DNA of 64,000 nt, from assembly GCF_019947135.1 (NCBI RefSeq), contig NZ_JAGSHT010000013.1, positions 1 through 64,000 of the forward strand, written 5' to 3'. The first letter of the stretch is position 1. The number at the start of each line of letters is the position of its first letter. Under the pieces are notes generated by a model, which saw only the letters and a program-made list of their open reading frames with translations, did no database searches and was not told the origin of the DNA. The translations under genes and the position numbers were made by a program. This DNA comes from Occultella gossypii. GTDB taxonomy: Bacteria; Actinomycetota; Actinomycetes; Actinomycetales; Beutenbergiaceae. This document shows, in pieces, positions 26,835 through 36,086 of the stretch.

Positions 26835-27785
26835 CTACTTGATGCCGGTCGTGGCGATCCCCTTGACCAGATACTTCTGGCCGAACAGGAACACGACGAA
26901 GACCGGGATCAGGGAGACGATGGACATGGCGAACAGGGCGCCCCAGTTCGAGGACCCGGTGGAGTCCACGAACGTGCGCAGGGCCACCGGGACCGTGTAC
27001 ATGTCCGGGCTGGTCAGGAAGATGAGCGAGGAGAAGAAGTCGTTCCACGTCCAGATGAACGTGAAGATCGCCGTGGTGGCCAGAGCCGGCAGGGACAGCG
27101 GCATCATGATCCGGGCGTAGATGCGGATGTGGCCGCAACCGTCCAGGCGGGCCGCCTCGTCCAGCTCCTTCGGGATGCCCCGGAAGAACTGGACCATCAG
27201 GAAGATGAAGAACGCGTCCGTGGCGAGGAACTTCGGGACGATCAACGGCAGGAACGTGTTGATCCAGTCCAGCTCGGAGAACAGCACGTACTGCGGCACG
27301 ATCACCACATGGATCGGGAGCATGATCGACATCAGCATGATCGCGAACCACAGCCGCCGGCCGGTGAAGTTCAGCCGCGCGAACGCATACGCCGCCATCG
27401 AGCAGGAGATCAGGTTCCCGAGCACGGCGCCCGCCACCACCACGGCGGAGTTGGCCAGGTAGTGGGTGAACGGGTGCGCTAATGCGTTCCACCCGACCGT
27501 GTAGTTGCTCAGGTCCCACTCGGCGGGCAGCAACGACGGGTCCCTGAAGATGATGTCGTTCGGCTTCATCGAGCTGGACACCATCCACAGCAGCGGATAG
27601 AGCATCACCAGGCCGAAGGCGATCAGCAGCAGGTGCCGCAGGATCGACCGCAGCGAGGTCCGCCACAGCACCGGCCGCCGGGTGGGTGGCGCCTGGGCCG
27701 CCAGCTCGGTGAGGGTGGGCCCCCGGCGCGTGGTGGTCGGGGGGTCGGTCCGGGGCCCCGCCGCGCCCGCCCTGGTCTCAGTCAC
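26835..27785 (-). CDS. carbohydrate ABC transporter permease (MalG type)
   Basis: A 316-residue inner-membrane component with six predicted spans and the EAA loop EAARLDGCGHIRIYARIMMPL that contacts the ATPase. The N-terminal 45 residues are a long Arg/Thr/Pro-rich extension. Its GTG start overlaps the stop of the upstream permease (GTGACTGA), so translation is coupled. It works with the permease and lipoprotein of the same unit; the ATPase is probably the MsiK-type protein at 22.9 kb. Confidence 0.92.
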   Translation of the reverse strand: MTETRAGAAGPRTDPPTTTRRGPTLTELAAQAPPTRRPVLWRTSLRSILRHLLLIAFGLVMLYPLLWMVSSSMKPNDIIFRDPSLLPAEWDLSNYTVGWNALAHPFTHYLANSAVVVAGAVLGNLISCSMAAYAFARLNFTGRRLWFAIMLMSIMLPIHVVIVPQYVLFSELDWINTFLPLIVPKFLATDAFFIFLMVQFFRGIPKELDEAARLDGCGHIRIYARIMMPLSLPALATTAIFTFIWTWNDFFSSLIFLTSPDMYTVPVALRTFVDSTGSSNWGALFAMSIVSLIPVFVVFLFGQKYLVKGIATTGIK

Positions 27786-28728
27786 CGTAGAACACCCAGT
27801 ACTTGGAGGCGAAGAAGTTCACGGCGGTCATCCCGGCGATGATCACCAGCAGCAGCCAGGCCATCGCGGACGCGTAGCCCATGTCGAACGCGCCGAACCC
27901 TCGCTGATAGAGGTAGAGCGTGTAGAACATGGTCGAGTCCGCCGGGCCGCCGGTGCCGCCGGAGACCACGAAGGCCTGCGTGAACGACTGGAACGCGCCG
28001 ATCAGCTGCAGCACCAGGTTGAAGAAGATGATCGGGGTGAGCAGCGGCAGCGTGATGGAGCGGAACCGCCGGGACCGGGATGCGCCGTCGATCGCGGCAG
28101 CCTCGTAGTAGGTCTCCGGGATCTGCCGCAGGCCCGCCAGGAAGATCACCATCGGTGCCCCGAACGTCCAGACGTTCAGGATCATCAGGGTGCCGAGGGC
28201 GTAGTCCGGGTGCGACACCCAGCCCTGACCCTCGATGCCGAAGAGCGCGAGGAACTGGTTCACCAGGCCGTTCGTGCCGAACACCTGCCGCCACAGGATC
28301 GCGATCGCAACGGACCCGCCGAGCAGCGAGGGCAGGTAGAACACGGACCGGTAGATCGCCAGGCCACGCAGGCCCCGGTCCAGCACGATCGCCAGCAGTA
28401 GCGCGGCCGCGAGCTGCAGCGGGACGGAGATCAGCACGTAGGTGAACGTGACCCCGAGCGAGTTCAGCAGCCGCTCGTCGGCGAACATCCGGACGTAGTT
28501 CTCCCACCCGATCCAGTTCGGGTCCTGCAGCAGGTTGTAATCGGTGAAGGACAGGTACAGCGAGGCCACCAGCGGGCCCGCGGTGATCACGAACAACCCG
28601 ATGAACCACGGGGCCAGGAAGAACACCGCGGCCCGGTTGTCGCCCTTCTCCGCGGCGCTGCGGCCGCGGCGACGATGACCCCGGCCGGGCTCGCGCCGCA
28701 TCGTGCTCAGCTCGCGGAGTGCGGACAC
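27778..28728 (-). CDS. carbohydrate ABC transporter permease (MalF type)
   Basis: A 316-residue permease with about six spans and EAA loop EAAAIDGASRSRRFRSITLPL. The start is not certain: the ATG at 28728 or the internal ATG at 28701 (MRREPGRG) are both possible. It partners the downstream MalG-type permease. It follows the binding-protein gene after 74 bp that contain a small GCACC/GGTGC dyad, which may lower permease expression relative to the binding protein. Confidence 0.9.
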   Translation of the reverse strand: MSALRELSTMRREPGRGHRRRGRSAAEKGDNRAAVFFLAPWFIGLFVITAGPLVASLYLSFTDYNLLQDPNWIGWENYVRMFADERLLNSLGVTFTYVLISVPLQLAAALLLAIVLDRGLRGLAIYRSVFYLPSLLGGSVAIAILWRQVFGTNGLVNQFLALFGIEGQGWVSHPDYALGTLMILNVWTFGAPMVIFLAGLRQIPETYYEAAAIDGASRSRRFRSITLPLLTPIIFFNLVLQLIGAFQSFTQAFVVSGGTGGPADSTMFYTLYLYQRGFGAFDMGYASAMAWLLLVIIAGMTAVNFFASKYWVFYGD

Positions 28729-28802
28729 GCTGGAGCACCTCCCCCGGTGCGCTTCGCGGATGCCGGTCCCATGCGCTCAACTCCCTCGCTCGACTCGGTT
28801 GC

Positions 28803-30158
28803 TCAGGAGATCGCCGCGGTCACTTCGGTCACGAACGCCGCACCCGCATCCGCAGGGCTGGTTTGGCCGAACAGCACCTCCTGGTTCAGCCGGGTCAGGA
28901 TCCCGGCGCTCTCGGTGGAGCCGGTCGGCCCGATCACGAAGTCGCCGTCGATGAACTCGCTGACCTGGCTGAGGAAGTCGAACTCGACCTGGGTGGTCGG
29001 TTCGAGGCCCTGCTCGGACAGGTGCGCCCGGATCGTCTCGTTCGACGGGACACCGCGGTCGGTGCCGATGAGGTCGGCCGCGTCGGTGCTGTTCACGAGG
29101 AAGTCGACAAGTTGTGCCGCGGCCTCCGGGTGCTCGGTCTCGGCGTTGATCGTGTACAGCTGCGAGGCCTGCTGCCACATGGCGGACCCGTTCGGGCCGG
29201 TGTCACCGGGCACCCGGATGAGGATCAGGTCCTGCCCGGACGCCTCCCGGAACGGGCCCAGGTTGTTCGACCAGCCGAAGGACATCGCGGCCAGGCCCTG
29301 CCCGAGCAGCGACTGCTCCGGCGAGGTCTGGGTGGTCAGCTCGGAGGTGATCGTGGCCGGCGGCGTCGCCCCCGACTCCATCAGGCCGGAGCTGTAGGTG
29401 AACCAGTCGGCGACCAGTTCCGGTGTCGCGTTGAGCGACCCGTCCTCCAGGTACAGACCGTGCCCGGACTGGTGGTTGAGGTAGAGGTCGAGCACCTCGG
29501 CGGACGTCGGATCGGCCGCGCCGTAGGTACCGTCCGGGGCGTTCGCGCTGATCTCGGCCGCGATGTCCGCGAAGTCGTCCCAGGTCCACGAGTCCTGGTC
29601 CGGCAGGTCCACCCCGGCCGCCTCGAAGATCGCCGGATTGACCACGACGCCGTAGGTGTTCGCGCCGGTCGGCACCCCGTACTGGGTGTCGGAGAAGAAC
29701 CCGTTGGACAATGCGCCCGCGTCGAGCGTGGAGGTGTCCAGGTACTCGGCGACCTCGGCGAGGTCGAGGAGCACGCCGCGGTCCCCGTACTCGCGCGGGT
29801 AGGCGCCGCCCATCGTGATCACGTCCGGGGCGTCCCCGGCCGCGACGGTGGTGGCGAGCCTGTCGAAGTAGGCGTTGAAATCCACGTACTCGGTCTCCAC
29901 GGTGATGTCCGGGTTGGCGGCCTCGAAGACCTCCACGGCCTCGTTCGTGATGGCGGCCCGGTCCTCGTTGCCCCACCACGCGAACCGGATCGTGACGTCC
30001 TCACCCGCTGCGGAGGCGTCGGGGTCGCCCGCGTCCGTACCGCCGTCGTCCGCCTGCCCACAGGCGGCCAGCGCGAGCACCAGGCCCGCGCCGACGATGC
30101 CCGCGACGCCCCGCCCGCGGCCACGCTCGCGCCTCGCTGAGAATCCGATGTTGCGCAT
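28803..30158 (-). CDS. sugar ABC transporter substrate-binding lipoprotein
   Basis: A 451-residue extracellular binding protein of the SBP_bac_1 type. The signal peptide ends in a lipobox (LALAAC), so it is tethered to the outer face of the membrane. Mature sequence: DVTIRFAWWGNEDRAAITNEAVEVFEAANPDI, then DVITMGGAYPREYGDRG, typical of family 1 sugar binders. GGGAGGGAT precedes the ATG at 30158; longer starts extend across the operator and are rejected. It is the first structural gene behind the LacI operator. Confidence 0.92.
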   Translation of the reverse strand: MRNIGFSARRERGRGRGVAGIVGAGLVLALAACGQADDGGTDAGDPDASAAGEDVTIRFAWWGNEDRAAITNEAVEVFEAANPDITVETEYVDFNAYFDRLATTVAAGDAPDVITMGGAYPREYGDRGVLLDLAEVAEYLDTSTLDAGALSNGFFSDTQYGVPTGANTYGVVVNPAIFEAAGVDLPDQDSWTWDDFADIAAEISANAPDGTYGAADPTSAEVLDLYLNHQSGHGLYLEDGSLNATPELVADWFTYSSGLMESGATPPATITSELTTQTSPEQSLLGQGLAAMSFGWSNNLGPFREASGQDLILIRVPGDTGPNGSAMWQQASQLYTINAETEHPEAAAQLVDFLVNSTDAADLIGTDRGVPSNETIRAHLSEQGLEPTTQVEFDFLSQVSEFIDGDFVIGPTGSTESAGILTRLNQEVLFGQTSPADAGAAFVTEVTAAIS

Positions 30159-30248
30159 GGTCGATCCCTCCCGGCGCGTCCTCGCACCGATTCGCTTCCG
30201 CTGTGAAGTGAGTGTGGATGTCGATCTCCGGACGGCTCTCGCCGCCTT

Positions 30249-30266
30249 CTTTACACCGGTGTAAAG
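30249..30266. promoter_or_regulatory. perfect 18-bp LacI-type operator
   Basis: CTTTACACCGGTGTAAAG is a perfect palindrome with the central CG typical of LacI-family operators. It lies between the lacI-type gene and the binding-protein gene, overlapping the -10/start region of the promoter at 30264-30293, where a bound repressor would block transcription. Confidence 0.75.
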
Positions 30267-30293
30267 ACACCATGTGCAGCAGGTCGCTGTCAA
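30264..30293 (-). promoter_or_regulatory. promoter of sugar importer operon
   Basis: On the minus strand a consensus -35 TTGACA (30288-30293) is followed after 18 bp by TGTCTT (30264-30269), a modest -10. The LacI palindrome begins within the -10. Confidence 0.5.
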
Positions 30294-30303
30294 GACCCTT
30301 GGG

Positions 30304-31332
30304 TCAGTCGGTCGCGGTGGACTCGCGCGTCTCGATGCGGAACCCGGCGACGATCTCGTGCGCCGAGGCCGTCTCGTGCTCACCGCCGCGTCCGGCCAGC
30401 CGGTCGGCGAGGAGCCCGACGGCGGTGCGTGCGATCTCGGTCCGGCCCGGGTCGATCGTGGTCAGGCTCGGGCGCGAGAAGCTCGCCTCCTCGATGTTGT
30501 CGAACCCGGCGACGGCCACGTCGCCGGGCACGGAGAGCCCGCGCTCGAACAGTTCCCGCATCGCGCCAAGGGCCATCACGTCGTTGAGCGCGAAGACGGC
30601 GTCAAGGGTGACACCCCGCTCGAGGATCTCGGCCATGGCCCGGGCCCCGGTCTGCCGGCTCCACCGCTCGTCGCCGGCCACCAGCCGCGGGTCCACCTCG
30701 ACCCCTGCGGCGGACATCGCGGCGCGGAACCCCCGCGCGCGCAGGTTCCCGGCGCCGGACTCCGAGTCGTGCCCACCGATCAACGCGATGCGGCGCCGGC
30801 CGCCGTCGAGCAGGTGCTCGGTGACCGTCCGGGCGCCTGCCTCGTTCGCCATCGCCACGTGGTCGACGCCACGGCGCAGCGCCCGCTCGCCGAGCAGCAC
30901 CATCGGGAAGTCGACGTCGAGTGCACCGGCGTCCGCGGAGCGCAACGCCGTCGGCGAGTAGAGCAGCCCGTCCGTCATCCGGCGGCGCGGGCTGGTCAGC
31001 ACCTCGAGCTCCCCGGCCCTGGTGCCGCCCGTCTGCTCGATCAGCACGGTCAGCCCGACCTGGTCGGCCGCCGCGATGACCGCGTCGGCGAGTTCGGCGA
31101 AATAGGCCAGGCGCAGTTCCGGGACCGCGAGCGCGATCAGGCCGGTCCGGCCGAGGCTCAGGTTCCGGGCCGTGAAGTTCATCTGGTACCCGAGCTCGTC
31201 GATCACCCTCAGTACCCGGTCCCGCATCTCGGGGCGCACGTGCGGGTAGGCGTTGACCACGTTGGAGACGGTCTTGAGCGAGACACCGGCACGCCGCGCC
31301 ACGTCCCGCATCGTCACCGCGCGCACCGTCAC
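30304..31332 (-). CDS. LacI family transcriptional regulator
   Basis: A 342-residue regulator with the LacI helix-turn-helix and hinge helix at the N-terminus (MRDVARRAGVSLKTVSNVVNAYPHVRPEMRDRVLRVIDELGYQMN) and a periplasmic-binding-protein-like sugar-sensing domain. GGAGG 5 nt upstream fixes the GTG at 31332. It lies directly upstream of the importer operon on the same strand, and a perfect LacI-type palindrome lies between, so it almost certainly represses that operon until a sugar inducer binds. Confidence 0.92.
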   Translation of the reverse strand: MTVRAVTMRDVARRAGVSLKTVSNVVNAYPHVRPEMRDRVLRVIDELGYQMNFTARNLSLGRTGLIALAVPELRLAYFAELADAVIAAADQVGLTVLIEQTGGTRAGELEVLTSPRRRMTDGLLYSPTALRSADAGALDVDFPMVLLGERALRRGVDHVAMANEAGARTVTEHLLDGGRRRIALIGGHDSESGAGNLRARGFRAAMSAAGVEVDPRLVAGDERWSRQTGARAMAEILERGVTLDAVFALNDVMALGAMRELFERGLSVPGDVAVAGFDNIEEASFSRPSLTTIDPGRTEIARTAVGLLADRLAGRGGEHETASAHEIVAGFRIETRESTATD

Positions 31333-31470
31333 GCTCACCTCCGCTCGCCGGGTCCGGACGGAACCCGCCACGGGGGAACTATGCCACCGTCAACGTGCGA
31401 GACCTGCCTGGTAGGCCGGCAACGCGCGAGCCCACGGGCCGGTCAACACGCGGTGACGCGGCGTCGGCGG

Positions 31471-32685
31471 TCAGCGCGAACTGAGGTACTGGCGCACCCG
31501 CGGCAGGGTGGCAACGGCACCATTGAGCAGCGCGCCGCTGAGCAGCACGATGCCGACGATCCCGAGCGCGCGCTCCCCCGCGGTGGCGCGCCCACCGGCA
31601 CGCCGCGACCGCCCGGCGCGACGCAGCAGTACCAGCCCGATGCCCAGCTCGACACCCGCGGCAGCCGCCGGCACCCAGGACCGGCTCACCTCCTCCGCGC
31701 TCTCGTAGAGCGCGTATGCCCCGGCCCGGGCCTCGTCCGCGGCGACGTGCGCGGCGCGGCGCATCGCCTCGGTGACCGTCACCGGGTCGATCGTGACGAC
31801 GTCGTCCAGGCTCGTCGCGTCGATCTCATGATCGAGGAACCCGGTGATCGCGGCGGGCAGCCCGAGCGCCGCCACGAGGGCTGCGGGTCCGCCGTCCGAT
31901 GACCGCTCCAGTGCGGTGCGCAGCTGTGCAGGGTCCGCGTCGGGTCGGACAGCGGCCAGGTCGCGGACCAGGGCACCGGCACCGAGCTCGGCGTCGATGA
32001 AGGCAGCCACGAGGTCGGCCACCCGCTCCTCGGTGGGTACCGCGGTGAGCGTTGCGTCCCAGGTGAACAACTGCGTGCGTTCCGGGGTCTCGATGAGCGC
32101 GACCGACGGGAACACCGCGCCGCGCTCGAGCAGCACCGCGGGCAGGTGCTCGGCCGCCCAGGTGAGCTCGGTGAGCACCGCGCCGCTCTCGATCAGCACC
32201 AGCCGGTCGTCACCGTGCGGGGCGGCGTGCAGGCGCACCCCGGCGGCGGTGGCCAGCGATTCCAACTGCGGCAGGCTCGCCGGGGTGAGGACCACGGCCC
32301 GGTCCGGCACCCGTGCGGAGACGACGTCGATCTCGGGATCGAACGGGTCGTCGTCGGGCTCCTCCTGCCCCTCGCCCGGTTCTGGAGTGGCATCGAAACC
32401 GACATCGTCGAACGCGACGTAGGCCTGGCATTCGCGCGCGAGGGCCTCGGTGAGTTCAGCCACACCCGGGCCGGGCACGACGTGTTGGCCATCCTCGGCG
32501 ACGACGGCGACGCGGTCGTCGGCGTCGGTCGCGATCGTCACGGCGACGGCGTACGGGGCCTCGGGATCGGACTCGATCAGCGCGACCACCTGGGCACCGT
32601 CCAGGAAGCCGCCGGCCCGGGCGGCGTGGGGCGTTCTCGCGCTGACGATCCCGGAGCGGCGGCGCCACGTCGGTGTACTCGTCAT
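31471..32685 (-). CDS. uncharacterised protein with C-terminal membrane spans
   Basis: I do not recognise this 404-residue protein. The first ~330 residues are soluble and acidic, with an Asp/Glu/Pro-rich insert near 100-120. Two hydrophobic segments follow (GVELGIGLVLLRRAG and ERALGIVGIVLLSGALLNGAVATL) with a very basic loop between them, so it is probably tail-anchored with the large domain in the cytoplasm. TAGGGT lies 6 nt before the ATG and there is no ribosome site, which points to leaderless transcription. It sits behind rlmB but is separated from it by its own promoter. Confidence 0.7.
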   Translation of the reverse strand: MTSTPTWRRRSGIVSARTPHAARAGGFLDGAQVVALIESDPEAPYAVAVTIATDADDRVAVVAEDGQHVVPGPGVAELTEALARECQAYVAFDDVGFDATPEPGEGQEEPDDDPFDPEIDVVSARVPDRAVVLTPASLPQLESLATAAGVRLHAAPHGDDRLVLIESGAVLTELTWAAEHLPAVLLERGAVFPSVALIETPERTQLFTWDATLTAVPTEERVADLVAAFIDAELGAGALVRDLAAVRPDADPAQLRTALERSSDGGPAALVAALGLPAAITGFLDHEIDATSLDDVVTIDPVTVTEAMRRAAHVAADEARAGAYALYESAEEVSRSWVPAAAAGVELGIGLVLLRRAGRSRRAGGRATAGERALGIVGIVLLSGALLNGAVATLPRVRQYLSSR

Positions 32686-32691
32686 TCCCCG

Positions 32692-32697
32692 ACCCTA
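32692..32697 (-). promoter_or_regulatory. -10 box TAGGGT before uncharacterised membrane protein
   Basis: On the minus strand TAGGGT, then 6 nt, then the ATG at 32685, without a Shine-Dalgarno sequence. Confidence 0.45.
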
Positions 32698-32743
32698 CCT
32701 ACCGTCGGGCCTGCTGACACGCACAACGCCCGGCGTGGGCCGG

Positions 32744-33742
32744 TCACGCCGATGCGGCGTCGCGGCGTTTGCGGGCCACCTCGTACAGGGCGATCCCGAT
32801 GGCGGTCCCGGCGTTCAGGGACTCGGTCGCGGCAGCGATCGGGATCGAGACGATCAGGTCGCAGGTCTCGCGGACCAGGCGGCCGAGACCCTTGCCCTCG
32901 GAGCCGAGGACCAGGACCAGCGGGTCGCCGGCGAGCTCCAGGTCACCGATCTCGGTGGGCCCGTCGCCGTCGAGACCGACCACGAAGCAGCCGGCCTGCT
33001 TGTACATCTCCAGGGCGCGGACCAGGTTCGTGGCGCGCGCGACGGGGACCCGCGCGGCAGCGCCGGCGGAGACCTTCCACGCGGACGCCGTCACCCCGGC
33101 GGCCCGCCGCTGCGGGACGACGACCCCGTCGACGCCGAACGCACCGGCGCTGCGCAGGGCCGCACCGAGGTTGCGGGGGTCGGTGATGCCGTCGAGGGCG
33201 ACGATCAACGGAGTGTGACCGTTGCCGGTGGCAAGGTCCAGCAGCGCCTCGGGCTCGGCGTAGGAGTACGCGGGCACCTGGATGACCACACCCTGGTGCA
33301 CGCCTCCGTCGGTGAACCGGTCGAGCTCGGCCTTGGAGACCTCCAGCAGCGGCAGCGAGCGGGCCGTCACCTCGCGCAGGATCTCCCGGGTCCGGTCATC
33401 GGAGTCGATCCGGTGGGACAGGTACACCGTGGACACCGGGATGTCCGCGCGCAGGGCCTCGACCACCGAGTTGCGCCCACCGACGTACTCATGGGCCTTT
33501 GCGGAGGAACGCCCCTGCGACCGCCCCTGCCCGCCGCCGCGCCCGCTCTTGGCCGCGTCACGATCGGAGGCCGCCTTCCGCTTGGCGGCCGGGTGGTAGG
33601 GCCGGTCCTCCGCCTTCGGCGTCGGACCCCGGGCCTCAAGGGCCTGACGGCCGTGGCCGCCGGTACCGACCCGGGCGCCCTTCTTGGAACCGGGCTTGCG
33701 CACGGCTCCCTGACGTCGAGAATTACCGGCCACTTGTGCCAC
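32744..33742 (-). CDS. rlmB: 23S rRNA (guanosine-2'-O-)-methyltransferase, RlmB/TrmH type
   Basis: A 332-residue SpoU/TrmH-family methyltransferase. A ~85-residue basic, disordered N-terminal extension is followed by the L30e-like substrate domain ([14 protein letters not shown]) and the knotted SAM-binding domain with motifs [27 protein letters not shown] and [22 protein letters not shown]. It would methylate a ribose in 23S rRNA (G2251 in E. coli). It overlaps the end of cysS by 20 bp, the usual actinobacterial cysS-rlmB arrangement. Confidence 0.92.
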   Translation of the reverse strand: MAQVAGNSRRQGAVRKPGSKKGARVGTGGHGRQALEARGPTPKAEDRPYHPAAKRKAASDRDAAKSGRGGGQGRSQGRSSAKAHEYVGGRNSVVEALRADIPVSTVYLSHRIDSDDRTREILREVTARSLPLLEVSKAELDRFTDGGVHQGVVIQVPAYSYAEPEALLDLATGNGHTPLIVALDGITDPRNLGAALRSAGAFGVDGVVVPQRRAAGVTASAWKVSAGAAARVPVARATNLVRALEMYKQAGCFVVGLDGDGPTEIGDLELAGDPLVLVLGSEGKGLGRLVRETCDLIVSIPIAAATESLNAGTAIGIALYEVARKRRDAASA

Positions 33743-35153
33743 CCTTCACGCTCCACCGGGCGCCGCCCGGGGAGTCCTCGACAACGATTCCCGCTGCCGT
33801 CAGTCTGTCGCGCAGGGCGTCGGCACGCGCCCAATCCTTCTCGGCCCGCGCCTGGACGCGCTCGGAGAGCACCGCCTGCACGAGGACGCCGAGCGCCTGC
33901 TCCGCTGCGCCGTCGGCGGCCCGTTCGCCGACCCACGGCTGCGCCAACGGGTCGATCCCGAGCACGTCGAGCATCGTGCGCACCTGCGCCTGCGCGGTGC
34001 GCACCTGCGCCTGGTCCTGCGCGGCCAGCGCCGTGTTGCCTGTGGTCACGTGCTCGTGCACGACCGCGAGCGCGGCCGAGACGTTCAGGTCGTCGTCCAT
34101 CGCGGCGGCGAACGCTTCCGGCACCTCGGTGCCGGCCACCTCCTCGAGGGTGAGCGCGCCGACGAGCTCCACGGCGCGCTGAACGAACCCGGAGATCCGC
34201 TCCCAGGCGGCGCCGGACTCGTCGAGGCTGGTGTCCGAGAACTCGAGGGTGGACCGGTAGTGCACCGCGCCGAGGGCGTAGCGCAGCACGACGGCCTCGC
34301 CCCGCTCCAGCACCGCATCGACGGTGAGGGAGTTGCCGAGCGACTTGCTCATCTTCTCCCCGCCGACCGTCACCCAGGCGTTGTGCATCCACAGGTTCGT
34401 GAAGCCCCAGCCGGCTGCCTGCGACTGGGCCTGCTCGTTCTCGTGGTGGGGGAAGCGCAGATCGATGCCACCGCCGTGGATGTCGAAGGACTCGCCCAGG
34501 TACTTGTGCGCCATCGCGGAGCACTCCAGGTGCCAGCCGGGCCGGCCGCGGCCCCACGGGGTTGGCCAGGAGGCGCCGTCCGGGTCGGTCTCCTTGGTGG
34601 CCTTCCAGAGCGCGAAGTCCCGAGGGTCGCGCTTGTCCGAGGCCTCATCCTCCACCGTGGAGAGGTTCTCCAGGAGCTGATGGGTGAGCTCGCCGTACTT
34701 GCCCCACGAGCGCACGTCGAAGTACACGTTGCCCTCGTCGCCGACGTAGGCGTGCCCACGCTCGAGCAGCAGCGTGATCAGTTCGGCCATCTCGGTGACG
34801 TGCCCGGTCGCCCGCGGTTCGTACGCGGGCGGTGCGACACCCAGGATCTCGTACGCCCGGTTGAACTCCCGCTCGAACCGGTGCGCCCAGGCCCACCACG
34901 GCACGCCGGCCTCGGCGGACTTGGTGAGGATCTTGTCGTCGATGTCGGTGACGTTGCGGACCAGGGTGACGTCCAGGCCGTTACGGCTCAGCCAGCGGGT
35001 GAGGATGTCGAAGGCGATTGCCGAGCGCAGGTGCCCGATGTGTGGCGCGCCCTGCACCGTGGCGCCACACAGGTAGATGCCGACCCGTCCGCTCTCACGG
35101 GGGACGAAATCGCGCACCTCACGGGTGGCGGAGTCATACAGGCGCATGGTCAC
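33723..35153 (-). CDS. cysS: cysteinyl-tRNA synthetase
   Basis: A 476-residue class I aminoacyl-tRNA synthetase. Motifs: [23 protein letters not shown] (Zn Cys and HIGH), WHLECSAM and HHENEQAQ (Zn ligands), [12 protein letters not shown] (KMSKS). The C-terminal DALR-type helical domain is present, which separates it from the shorter mycothiol ligase MshC. TAAACT (35160-35165) lies 6 nt before the GTG at 35153, so a leaderless start there is likely; GTG 35156 and ATG 35147 are alternatives. Confidence 0.94.
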   Translation of the reverse strand: MTMRLYDSATREVRDFVPRESGRVGIYLCGATVQGAPHIGHLRSAIAFDILTRWLSRNGLDVTLVRNVTDIDDKILTKSAEAGVPWWAWAHRFEREFNRAYEILGVAPPAYEPRATGHVTEMAELITLLLERGHAYVGDEGNVYFDVRSWGKYGELTHQLLENLSTVEDEASDKRDPRDFALWKATKETDPDGASWPTPWGRGRPGWHLECSAMAHKYLGESFDIHGGGIDLRFPHHENEQAQSQAAGWGFTNLWMHNAWVTVGGEKMSKSLGNSLTVDAVLERGEAVVLRYALGAVHYRSTLEFSDTSLDESGAAWERISGFVQRAVELVGALTLEEVAGTEVPEAFAAAMDDDLNVSAALAVVHEHVTTGNTALAAQDQAQVRTAQAQVRTMLDVLGIDPLAQPWVGERAADGAAEQALGVLVQAVLSERVQARAEKDWARADALRDRLTAAGIVVEDSPGGARWSVKGGTSGR

Positions 35154-35159
35154 CACGGG

Positions 35160-35165
35160 AGTTTA
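35160..35165 (-). promoter_or_regulatory. -10 box TAAACT, leaderless start of cysS
   Basis: On the minus strand TAAACT, then 6 nt, then GTG ACC ATG. The spacing selects the second GTG (35153) as start. Confidence 0.45.
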
Positions 35166-35183
35166 TCGGCCGCACGCCGGCCC

Positions 35184-35220
35184 GGGCACCCGCGGGGCGG
35201 TGCGGCCCCGCGGGTTGCCC
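35184..35220 (-). terminator. strong terminator after FAH-type hydrolase gene
   Basis: GGGCACCCGCGGGG (35184-35197) pairs with CCCCGCGGGTTGCCC (35206-35220), a 14-bp stem with one bulged base and an 8-nt loop. It ends the enolase-Gfo/Idh-FAH unit. Confidence 0.65.
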
Positions 35221-35225
35221 CCGCG

Positions 35226-36086
35226 TCAGGGCGCGGCGATGACGTCCTGGCGCTGGGAGCCGAGGCCCTCGACGCCGAGCTCGACCACGTCGCCGGGGGC
35301 GAGCCACTCCTGCGGGGACTTGCCCATGCCGACGCCGGCGGGGGTGCCGGTGTTGATGAGGTCGCCCGGTTCGAGCACCATGAACTGGCTCAGGTAGTGC
35401 ACGATGAACGTCGGCGAGAAGATCATGTCCTTGGTGGAGCCGTCCTGCTTCGGCTGCCCGTTCACGGTCAGCCACAGGCGCAGGTTCCGCACGTCGCCCA
35501 CCTCGTCCGGGGTGACCAGGTAGGGACCCGCCGGGTTGAAGGTCTCGGCGGACTTGCCCTTGGACCACTGGCCGCCCCGCTCGATCTGGAAGGCGCGCTC
35601 GGACACGTCGTGCGCCGTGAGGTACCCGCCGATCACGGCTTCGGCGGCGGCCTCGTCCTCGAGGTAGCGCGCACGGGCGCCGATGACGATGCCGAGCTCC
35701 ACCTCCCAGTCCGTCTTCTCCGAGCCGCGCGGGATGTGCACGGTGTCGTTCGGGCCGATGAGTGTGTTGGGGGACTTCGTGAACAGCACGGGCTCGTCCG
35801 GGGCCGCGGCGCCCGACTCGGCGGCGTGGTCGGCGTAGTTCAGGCCGATGCACAGGATCTGGTGCGGGCGAGCGATCGGAGCGCCGATACGCTGGTCGCC
35901 GAGGTCCTGCACCTGCCCCGCGGCTACGCGCTCGGCCACGACCGGCGCCAGGGCGGCCGGTCCACCGCCGGTCCAGAAGGCGGCGTCCACGTCGCCGACG
36001 ACATCGGAGACGTCGACGTAGCGCCCCTCCTCCACGAGCACACCGGCCCGCTCCGCTCCGAACTCTCCGACTCGCAACAGCTTCAT
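35226..36086 (-). CDS. fumarylacetoacetate hydrolase family protein
   Basis: A 286-residue FAH-superfamily enzyme: QILCIGLNYADHAAESG, then the metal ligands in DWEVELGIVIG (Glu, Glu) and YLTAHDVSERAFQ (Asp), and LINTGTPAGVG. In deoxysugar catabolism such enzymes hydrolyse 2,4-diketo-3-deoxy acids to pyruvate plus a hydroxy acid; others decarboxylate or tautomerise. Its ATG overlaps the stop of the Gfo/Idh gene (ATGA), and a dehydratase gene heads the unit, so a terminal step of sugar-acid breakdown is likely (inference). Confidence 0.88.
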   Translation of the reverse strand: MKLLRVGEFGAERAGVLVEEGRYVDVSDVVGDVDAAFWTGGGPAALAPVVAERVAAGQVQDLGDQRIGAPIARPHQILCIGLNYADHAAESGAAAPDEPVLFTKSPNTLIGPNDTVHIPRGSEKTDWEVELGIVIGARARYLEDEAAAEAVIGGYLTAHDVSERAFQIERGGQWSKGKSAETFNPAGPYLVTPDEVGDVRNLRLWLTVNGQPKQDGSTKDMIFSPTFIVHYLSQFMVLEPGDLINTGTPAGVGMGKSPQEWLAPGDVVELGVEGLGSQRQDVIAAP

